7,909 nucleotides of DNA. Origin: an uncultured Clostridia bacterium. GTDB taxonomy: Bacteria > Bacillota > Clostridia > Lachnospirales > CAMVHY01. The DNA is taken from positions 1 to 7,909 of the forward strand of contig CAMKTI010000080.1 in NCBI GenBank assembly GCA_946415665.1. Direction: 5' to 3'. Below the pieces are notes generated by a model. That model saw only the letters and a list, made by a program, of their open reading frames with translations, ran no database searches and was not told the DNA's origin. Both the position numbers and the translations under genes were made by a program. Shown piece by piece: positions 1 through 4,956 of the stretch. Each line of letters opens with the position of its first letter. Positions within the stretch are counted from its first letter, which is position 1.

Positions 1-1
1 C

Positions 2-67
2 GACGACAAAGAAAACGACAACAAAAAAAACGACGACAAAGAAAACGACAACAAAGAAAACGACAAC
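2..67 (+). repeat. 15-bp in-frame tandem repeat (about 4.4 units)
   Basis: The unit is GAC-(G/A)AC-AAA-(G/A)AA-AAC. It occurs four times, followed by a partial GACAAC, and is cut by the window edge, so the array may be longer. It encodes D(D/N)K(E/K)N. Because the unit is a multiple of three, gain or loss of units changes protein length without a frameshift. Units differ only by G/A changes at two positions, which suggests recent expansion by slippage. Confidence 0.85.
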
Positions 68-2467
68 ATCAACAGAGCTTATTATCGTTCCAATTCTATT
101 GATTCTAGTAATCTTGATAGCAAATTGGAAGAATTAGAAAAAAATTATGGGGAAAAAAATATACCTCCAGCTGTGACGGTACGTTTTTTGATGGCTATTA
201 AACAAAATGATTTTACATCAGAGATTTTTAAAAAAGTTTTGGAACATAGCGTTACAAAAGATGGCATTACATTTTTGAATTTCTTCAACGATGCTTTGAA
301 ACTAATAGAAAATCTACAAAATAATTGTTATATGCCGGATAAATTTGTTGATATTATAAGCCATTTTGCAACGTATAAGGGTTGTTTTTCATACTTGTGT
401 AGTTTCTTAATTTCGTCAAAAAATAAAAACGAAAACAAAAAATATGAAACGTGTGGAACATATACAGCCGGAGATGAAAACGATGAGGTCGAGGACTTAT
501 ATAAACTTATTTATTTTATAATTGTTCGGTCAGAAGGTTATAAACAGGCACAAGATAAAGAAGCAAAGAAAATAGCCGTACAGAATGCATTTTCTCCAGA
601 TGGATTTTGTAAAAATCTTTGGATTACATTGGCTAACTTAAAGACTTGTGAAAATGGTGAAGTAGGTTTCTCATGTGCAGAATTTATTTCAACAAAAACA
701 ATTTTTGAAAGAGCTGCACAAAATCAAAATGGATATGCAAAAAAGTTATCTGATTTATTAGTTGAAAATGATATTTATATTTCATCAGAAACTGCAAAAA
801 CAAAAAATAAGGATGGTAACAATGTTGACCAAATTTATGTAAAAACAGATAGTTATCAAGAAAATAAAAAACAAACCCAAGAAGATTTTAATAAATATAT
901 GGATCAAGTTATCAATAATTTAAGTAATGGTGAAAATGTAACATATGATTGGATTGGTGGAAAATTGACTTTAGCTTACAATCAAGATAAAGATATAACT
1001 TACAACTTTACGCAAGTAAATTTCGATGATAATAGAGACAATGAAAATAATGTCGCAGAAGCAACTAAACAATTTAGTACCAATATACTGAAATCTTATG
1101 CCAAAGATAAAAAATTAGCGTATTATGAAGACAAAAATAAAAAATCAGTGTCTTATGAATTCGATTTGAATATATCGAATGACCATATGCAAAAAATTCA
1201 ACAGATTGTCAGAGAAAAGCGACAGGCGAAAATAAAAGAATTAGCAGAGAGTTTTAGCAAGTTTGTGAACGAAAAAATTACAAAACATAAAACTGAGAAT
1301 CAAGTTTTGTTTAAATTAAGTGATAACTTAATAGATGATGTTGTTGGTAAAGAAGATAATTATAGTTTTGATCTTGTGCCTAATGCAGCATATGCGATGA
1401 TATTATCATTCCAGTCGGAATTTCTTAAAGGTCGTTTTTATAAAGAAGTTAAATTTGATGAACAAACACTTAAAAATCAAGCAAAAGAATTGGAAAATCT
1501 GTTGAATAGTGACATAAAAAAATATGTTGGTGACAATAAGCTCGACTATGAATACAAAAACAATAAGTGGGTCAAAACCGAAAAAAAACAAATAGAAAAT
1601 GAAATGAAAGAGAAATCAAGTCAACCGATTATTTTTAATAATAACGATATTTTACTCAATGAAAACAACGACGAAAACCTCAAAGACCAAAATTCTAATC
1701 CAAATCAAATTTTAGATCAAAAAAATACTAAAGAAGATATTAAAGAAGAAAATACAAGCAATTCAGGAAATGAAAAACTCCAGCTTCAAAATGTGATTAA
1801 AGACAACACCGATCAATCTGATCCCAATAAAACAACAAACGATAGAGTAAACGAGACTATTGATTTTGAGAATAAAAATCTAGGTAACCTGGATAACGAA
1901 GACCGAACAAATGAAGACAAACTAACAGGTAATATAAATACAGAGAATATAAATGATAGTATAAATAATAATATAAATCTTGAGGATAGTAATATTCAGG
2001 GCCAAAGTACCCAAAATAAACATGGTCCCTGGATAAAATTTTTAACAGTTTTAAAATGGATTGCCTTGATTGGTTCTATTTTGGCGGCAATTATTACGAT
2101 AATCGCGATTATTTTAGCAGCGTTTCCTGTTGTAGCAGAATTTATGGTTACAAATCTTTCATGGATTGTACCGATTTTTACATCCTATGAAAAACCTGCG
2201 ATAGCAACGGTACTTTTATTTTTTGCTTTTTGGACTTCAAAATTTTTGATTTCGAGTTTATCTAACGACAAAAAGAAAAGAAATAAACGTCCATATCCAA
2301 TACGCATTGACACATTAAGTAATCAGGACAAAAACGAAGAATTTGATACAAGTGAAATATCAAAACAAAAAAATTTAACATTCCAACCAACAACCGAACT
2401 AACATCAAATAATCAATTAAACGGTAGACGACAAGCAAACTTAATTGATAATCAAAGTAATAAATAA
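2..2467 (+). CDS. Large protein of unknown function with C-terminal membrane hairpin (5'-partial)
   Basis: I do not recognise a family. The frame is open from base 2 to the TAA at 2465-2467 (821 residues visible), so the true start lies off the left edge; the TTG at 125 is only an internal Leu codon. Residues 1-22 form a D(D/N)K(E/K)N pentapeptide repeat. Residues about 42-530 are hydrophilic, probably mostly helical, with no motif I can name. Residues about 540-673 are a low-complexity Asn/Asp/Glu/Lys linker. Two hydrophobic segments follow, at about 686-712 (GSILAAIITIIAIILAAF core) and 732-753, joined by a roughly 20-residue loop with few charges. Next comes a basic stretch (KKKRNKR, 757-763) and a 58-residue polar tail. 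The basic residues flanking both helices predict a hairpin with both termini on the same, cytoplasmic, side. No signal peptide can be judged because the N-terminus is missing. A strong terminator lies 22 bp after the stop. A host-interaction or surface role is possible but unproven. Confidence 0.85.
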   Translation, partial: DDKENDNKKNDDKENDNKENDNINRAYYRSNSIDSSNLDSKLEELEKNYGEKNIPPAVTVRFLMAIKQNDFTSEIFKKVLEHSVTKDGITFLNFFNDALKLIENLQNNCYMPDKFVDIISHFATYKGCFSYLCSFLISSKNKNENKKYETCGTYTAGDENDEVEDLYKLIYFIIVRSEGYKQAQDKEAKKIAVQNAFSPDGFCKNLWITLANLKTCENGEVGFSCAEFISTKTIFERAAQNQNGYAKKLSDLLVENDIYISSETAKTKNKDGNNVDQIYVKTDSYQENKKQTQEDFNKYMDQVINNLSNGENVTYDWIGGKLTLAYNQDKDITYNFTQVNFDDNRDNENNVAEATKQFSTNILKSYAKDKKLAYYEDKNKKSVSYEFDLNISNDHMQKIQQIVREKRQAKIKELAESFSKFVNEKITKHKTENQVLFKLSDNLIDDVVGKEDNYSFDLVPNAAYAMILSFQSEFLKGRFYKEVKFDEQTLKNQAKELENLLNSDIKKYVGDNKLDYEYKNNKWVKTEKKQIENEMKEKSSQPIIFNNNDILLNENNDENLKDQNSNPNQILDQKNTKEDIKEENTSNSGNEKLQLQNVIKDNTDQSDPNKTTNDRVNETIDFENKNLGNLDNEDRTNEDKLTGNINTENINDSINNNINLEDSNIQGQSTQNKHGPWIKFLTVLKWIALIGSILAAIITIIAIILAAFPVVAEFMVTNLSWIVPIFTSYEKPAIATVLLFFAFWTSKFLISSLSNDKKKRNKRPYPIRIDTLSNQDKNEEFDTSEISKQKNLTFQPTTELTSNNQLNGRRQANLIDNQSNK

Positions 2468-2485
2468 AGCGTGATATGTATGCAA

Positions 2486-2519
2486 AAAACTGACACGATT
2501 TTTGTGTCAGCTTTTTTTT
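2486..2519 (+). terminator. Intrinsic terminator after the membrane-hairpin protein gene (family 1, copy 1)
   Basis: A perfect 7-bp stem, CTGACAC (2490-2496) and GTGTCAG (2504-2510), has a 7-nt GATTTTT loop. It is followed by C and eight T, and preceded by an A tract, so it may work in both directions. An almost identical copy follows the dipeptidase gene at 3525-3557. Confidence 0.9.
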
Positions 2520-2617
2520 GCCAATTTGATTTATTAATCGATTTTATTTTTGGGATTGCAAATTTTTTAATAGATATGAGCTTAAAAAAATATAAAACGC
2601 AAAAAATAAATTTATGT

Positions 2618-2645
2618 TTGTCAAAATTTAATTGCATGATAAAAT
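2618..2645 (+). promoter_or_regulatory. Candidate promoter of the dipeptidase gene
   Basis: TTGTCA (2618-2623) and TAAAAT (2640-2645) are separated by 16 bp, each one mismatch from the sigma-70/sigma-A consensus. The predicted start near 2652 would give a leader of about 50 nt. In such AT-rich DNA, chance matches are common. The upstream terminator at 2486-2519 does make an independent promoter in this gap necessary. Confidence 0.4.
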
Positions 2646-2702
2646 GCGCGTTGGCACTAAAGTTTTATTTTTCAAATATAAATTAAAAAAAGGGGTTTTA
2701 AT

Positions 2703-3488
2703 ATGGCTAAAACTAAAAATTTAAGATTGGTAATTTTGTTAATTGCGTTTTTATCGATATTTTTTTTTGGTTGTAGCGCGTCGCAATCAAATGAAAATCA
2801 AATTTCAAAGCATAATATTAAGATAACTGATAAAGATGGTGTTAAATTATCGGATGATTCCTCAGACTTTGTTGTTTTGAGCGAAGAAATTCCAGATGCA
2901 ATATTAGAAATTCGTTATTATTCGACATACAACTTTGTTGGTGACAGAATAAATGGTTATGAGCAACCAATCGCACTTATAACAAAAGAAGCTGCCAACG
3001 CGCTTAAAAAAGTTAGCGACGAACTTATCGAAAAAGGATATAGATTAAAAATATATGACGCGTATCGTCCGCAAAAAGCTGTTATGCATTTTGTAAATTG
3101 GAGCAAGGATTTAAATGACACCAGAATGAAAAAATATTTTTATCCAGATTTAGAAAAAAATGTTTTGTTTGAGCAAGGATATATTGCCGAACATTCGGGA
3201 CATAGTCGCGGTAGTACAATTGATTTAACTTTATTTGATATGACAACAGAAAAAGAAGTTGATATGGGTGGAACATTTGATTATTTTGGAGAATCAAGTC
3301 ATCCGGATTATAAAAATATAACTACTGAACAATATGCAAATCGTATGTTATTACGCGAAACAATGATGAAACATGGATTCAAACCTCTTGCAGAAGAATG
3401 GTGGCACTTTACTTTAGCGGATGAACCGTTTCCAGATGTATATTTTACGTTTCCTGTGAATATAAATTCAGTGAACACGACAAAATAA
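2703..3488 (+). CDS. D-alanyl-D-alanine dipeptidase, VanX/DdpX family lipoprotein (peptidase M15D)
   Basis: A 261-residue zinc dipeptidase predicted to hydrolyse D-Ala-D-Ala. Residues 1-23 are a lipoprotein-type signal (KTKNLR, a hydrophobic run, then FFFGC with Cys24; the lipobox is non-canonical at -3 and -2). The enzyme should therefore be anchored outside the cytoplasmic membrane. Family landmarks appear in order: EIRYYSTYNFVG (69-80); YDAYRP (118-123, with Arg122 matching the transition-state Arg of VanX); SGHSRGSTIDLTL (165-177) with zinc ligands His167 and Asp174; and EEWWHF (231-236) with general base Glu232 and zinc ligand His235. The spacings (H-x6-D and E-x2-H) match VanX. The ATG start has AAGGGG (2690-2695) 7 bp upstream. 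The gene stands alone between two matching terminators, with no vanH or vanA ligase gene beside it. This argues for a role in scavenging or wall turnover rather than a complete glycopeptide-resistance cassette. Many relatives are simply called M15 metallopeptidases, so exact substrate use is inferred. Confidence 0.93.
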   Translation: MAKTKNLRLVILLIAFLSIFFFGCSASQSNENQISKHNIKITDKDGVKLSDDSSDFVVLSEEIPDAILEIRYYSTYNFVGDRINGYEQPIALITKEAANALKKVSDELIEKGYRLKIYDAYRPQKAVMHFVNWSKDLNDTRMKKYFYPDLEKNVLFEQGYIAEHSGHSRGSTIDLTLFDMTTEKEVDMGGTFDYFGESSHPDYKNITTEQYANRMLLRETMMKHGFKPLAEEWWHFTLADEPFPDVYFTFPVNINSVNTTK

Positions 3489-3524
3489 TTTTTTGCTTTA
3501 GTTAAATAAAAATAATCAATCAAG

Positions 3525-3557
3525 AAAACTGACACGATTTTTGTGTCAGCTTTTTTT
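3525..3557 (+). terminator. Intrinsic terminator after the dipeptidase gene (family 1, copy 2)
   Basis: It has the same stem and loop as the copy at 2486-2519: CTGACAC (3529-3535), GATTTTT loop, GTGTCAG (3543-3549), then C and seven T. The IS begins immediately after it (CTAG at 3559-3562), so the element sits at the base of the terminator. Confidence 0.9.
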
Positions 3558-3558
3558 G

Positions 3559-3575
3559 CTAGATGCTATCTACAC
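3559..3575 (+). repeat. Left terminal inverted repeat of the IS (with probable CTAG duplication)
   Basis: CTAGATGCTATCTACAC is 13/17 identical to the reverse complement of 4211-4227. The first four bases are probably the target duplication. Confidence 0.7.
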
Positions 3576-3659
3576 AAAGAAGTACTTGCGTTTCATAAAA
3601 ATTTAGGATAAAAATGCTACACTTTGAAAAAGATGAAACAAAATTTTTGTCAGTGAGGT

Positions 3660-4227
3660 GTGAGCAATTGGAAGGTTGAGAAAGGTTGGCGTATACATTG
3701 GATTTTGGACGCAGTTTTACGCAAAAATGGCTGCGATTTCCATTCTGAACAAGCACTTATTACCATAAATATTTTTTCCAAATTCGCTATTGATTTGCAC
3801 AAAAAATATTTGACCACTGTTTTGTCTTCACCGAGGGAACGCGTGCCGATTGTAAAAAAGCTATTAACTTGCTCAAAAATCTCGACGCAAAATTATTATT
3901 CGCTGATCGCGCTTACGATACCAACTAAATCTTGTCTTATATAGCGAAACGAAACATAAAATCAGTTATTTCTCTAAAACGCAACAGACTTGAACAACGT
4001 GATTATAAAGGTTTTAGAGTTTTTAAGAAAAGAGGCAGTGGTCTCACCGTAAACTTTATTGCTTTCTACATATTATCAAGAATACTTTCCCAATCTTTAA
4101 ACGTTGGCACGATATTGCCATCCGATACGCTAAAACGCTCGATGCTTTCATCGCTTCTATATTATGTTCGTTGTATCTTTATGTATTTGTCATTCTTTTA
4201 AATTTTTTTTATGTAGACACTATCTAG
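3660..4227 (+). pseudogene. IS5-family DDE transposase remnant, three reading frames
   Basis: Recognisable pieces lie in all three plus frames. Near 3703-3738 (frame of 3660), WILDAVLRKNGC resembles the ILDA-x-L-x-GC N-terminal block of IS5 transposases; this match is weak. At 3827-4000 (frame of 3842), TEGTRADCKKAINLLKNL, LLFADRAYDTN and SVISLKRNR match the characteristic central block containing the second catalytic Asp. A TAA at 3926-3928 interrupts it right after AYDTN. At about 4069-4200 (frame of 4021), HIIKNTFPIFKRW and IAIRYAKTLDAF match the C-terminal block normally read as RHxIENxFxxLKRFRxIATRYxK. The catalytic Glu is replaced by Lys (AAG, 4078-4080). At least two frameshifts, one nonsense codon and the missing first Asp region make it non-functional. 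The last frame stops at TAG 4225-4227, inside the right end repeat. The open frames at 3660-3944 and 3932-4201 are fragments, not genes. Confidence 0.8.
4211..4227 (+). repeat. Right terminal inverted repeat of the IS (with probable CTAG duplication)
   Basis: ATGTAGACACTATCTAG is the inverted partner of 3559-3575. The final CTAG (4224-4227) is the probable second copy of the target duplication. Confidence 0.7.
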
Positions 4228-4387
4228 TAATAATTTTCCTGGGTACCTGGTGATAGTATGTTTGAATTATTAAACGATGACGATCGTGACAAGAGTTGTC
4301 TGCACCTATGTCAGCTTCAAGCCAAGCGCAAAGTTCGTAACAATCTTTGACATCTAGATGCCTGACTATATACTGAAACCCATTATA
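4220..4387 (-). pseudogene. Possible remnant of a minus-strand gene cut by the IS
   Basis: A 55-codon minus-strand frame has no ATG, GTG or TTG start and enters from an upstream TGA (4388-4390). It reads QYIVRHLDVKDCYELCAWLE and ends VPRKIITR, with its stop created by the IS end. If the IS and one CTAG are removed, the frame runs a few codons further and stops inside the dipeptidase terminator. That would be a normal arrangement for a convergent gene. The stretch 4241-4350 is about 42% GC, visibly richer than its surroundings. I do not recognise the product. A frame this short can occur by chance, and the opposite strand has a 30-codon frame (4258-4350) with no ribosome-binding site. Confidence 0.25.
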
Positions 4388-4428
4388 TCAGAATTCATTG
4401 TTGACCCCGTTCAAAAGGACGATTAATT

Positions 4429-4497
4429 AATAAAAAAATCTCAACCCGAATAAAATCCAAGTTGAGTTTTTTTTTACGCCAAAACTTATTATTTAAA
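4429..4497 (-). repeat. 69-bp terminator repeat, copy A
   Basis: It is a direct repeat of 7779-7848. The first 38 bp are identical; the remainder differs by one single-base indel and three substitutions. On the minus strand it reads as the end of a gene (…Q-F-K, TAA TAA at 4486-4491), then a hairpin, then a T tract. This is the same layout as copy B, which really follows a gene. Copy A therefore looks like the stranded 3' end of a related gene. Confidence 0.85.
4432..4475. terminator. Bidirectional intrinsic terminator in repeat copy A
   Basis: The stem CTCAAC (4440-4445) and GTTGAG (4461-4466) has a 15-nt loop. It is flanked by seven A on the left and nine T on the right, so an RNA from either strand ends in a hairpin plus U tract. 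No intact gene now ends here. Confidence 0.7.
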
Positions 4498-4587
4498 TTG
4501 TTGCGCAACAAAGAAATTGATGTGATTGAAAAGAAATTTGAATACGAAAGATTAAAAGATGCAATTGTTATTTTTCACAAACTATAA
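4489..4587 (+). pseudogene. Coding-like fragment of unknown origin
   Basis: A plus-strand frame reads LLRNKEIDVIEKKFEYERLK and then DAIVIFHKL before TAA (4585-4587). It has the alternating charged and hydrophobic pattern of a helical protein C-terminus. It has no start or ribosome-binding site of its own, because upstream in the same frame lies the terminator repeat. I read it as the tail of a gene whose front was lost when the repeat-bearing DNA arrived. Chance is a real alternative. Confidence 0.25.
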
Positions 4588-4636
4588 TAAAGTTATTGAT
4601 AAAAAATCAATTTCACAAAAAAATTTTATTTACTAC

Positions 4637-4666
4637 TTGACAAATAAAAAAATTTAATGCTACAAT
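4637..4666 (+). promoter_or_regulatory. Promoter P1 upstream of the 825-residue protein gene
   Basis: It has an exact TTGACA (4637-4642), an 18-bp spacer and TACAAT (4661-4666). The predicted start near 4673 falls at the first base of an inverted repeat, GTGAACTGT (4673-4681) with ACAGTTTAC (4700-4708), so the RNA would begin with a 9-bp hairpin including one G-U pair. Its core is nearly the same as P2. Confidence 0.7.
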
Positions 4667-4672
4667 AAAATT

Positions 4673-4708
4673 GTGAACTGTTATATTAATATTTTTATTA
4701 CAGTTTAC
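4673..4708 (+). promoter_or_regulatory. Inverted repeat at the predicted P1 transcript start
   Basis: GTGAACTGT and ACAGTTTAC are separated by 18 AT-rich bases. It could be an operator, or a 5' hairpin that protects the RNA. It is not followed by a T tract, so a terminator is unlikely. Confidence 0.4.
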
Positions 4709-4763
4709 GTTTTGTGTGTGGATTTTTTCCGACATATGTGTACGAAAGAATTTGAATTGCCAT

Positions 4764-4792
4764 TTGACAAATAAAAATATTTGTTTTACAAT
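4764..4792 (+). promoter_or_regulatory. Promoter P2 upstream of the 825-residue protein gene
   Basis: It has an exact TTGACA (4764-4769), an ideal 17-bp spacer and TACAAT (4787-4792). The predicted start near 4799 gives a leader of about 157 nt. The core TTGACAAATAAAAA is identical to P1, and both use TACAAT, 127 bp apart. Confidence 0.75.
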
Positions 4793-4799
4793 TAAAAGT

Positions 4800-4956
4800 A
4801 ATGGTTAGTGTTCTAAAATGCTAGTTTTTATTTATAAAGGTTTTTTATAGACCGAATACTATCCAGACTGTCTGTGTAGCATATGTGCGGAGTGCACAAA
4901 TTGTTTTTTAGTTACAATTTATTATGCTTTTTTATGTTTTAAAGGAGTGATTTTAT
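4800..4956 (+). promoter_or_regulatory. Structured 5' leader of the 825-residue protein gene
   Basis: About 157 nt contain three inverted repeats. CAGAC-T-GTCTG (4864-4874) has a one-base centre and is more like a DNA operator than an RNA hairpin. TGTGC-GGAGT-GCACA (4884-4898) displays GGAG in its loop. AAATTGT with ACAATTT (4898-4920) has a 9-nt loop. The ribosome-binding site AAGGAGTG (4942-4949) lies 22 nt past the last stem and appears free. CATATGTG occurs both here (4880-4887) and between the promoters (4733-4740). I do not recognise a riboswitch class. Confidence 0.4.

Larger units (their letters stand above)
3559..4227 (+). mobile_element. Degenerate, shortened IS5-family insertion sequence
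   Basis: The ends are inverted repeats: 3559-3575 against the reverse complement of 4211-4227 match at 13 of 17 positions (CTAGAT..T.TCTACA). The outermost CTAG at each end fits the YTAR target duplication known for IS5-type elements. On that reading the inverted repeat proper starts at the AT following CTAG. The interior carries IS5/IS427-like transposase remnants (see the pseudogene). At about 669 bp it is shorter than the roughly 850-950 bp usual for this group. That fits internal deletion, which also removed the region of the first catalytic Asp. It cannot encode a working transposase. Confidence 0.8.

Noticed and set aside
125..127. TTG as start codon of the first gene
   Set aside because: The same frame is open to the window edge, has coding-like repeats upstream, and no ribosome-binding site precedes this TTG.
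2471..2686. A 71-codon ORF between the first gene and the dipeptidase gene
   Set aside because: It runs straight through the intrinsic terminator and the candidate promoter, and lacks a ribosome-binding site.
4258..4350. A 30-codon plus-strand ORF after the IS
   Set aside because: There is no ribosome-binding site, and it overlaps a longer minus-strand frame. Neither strand is convincing, and only the longer was listed, at low confidence.
3559..4372. TCTAGATGC-like sequence at the IS left end recurring near 4353-4361
   Set aside because: Only eight bases (CTAGATGC) match, with different continuation. It is probably chance rather than a second IS end.
4884..4920. Possible T-box or other known riboswitch in the leader
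   Set aside because: No conserved class-specific motif is visible, and the stems are short. It is reported only as an unassigned structured leader.
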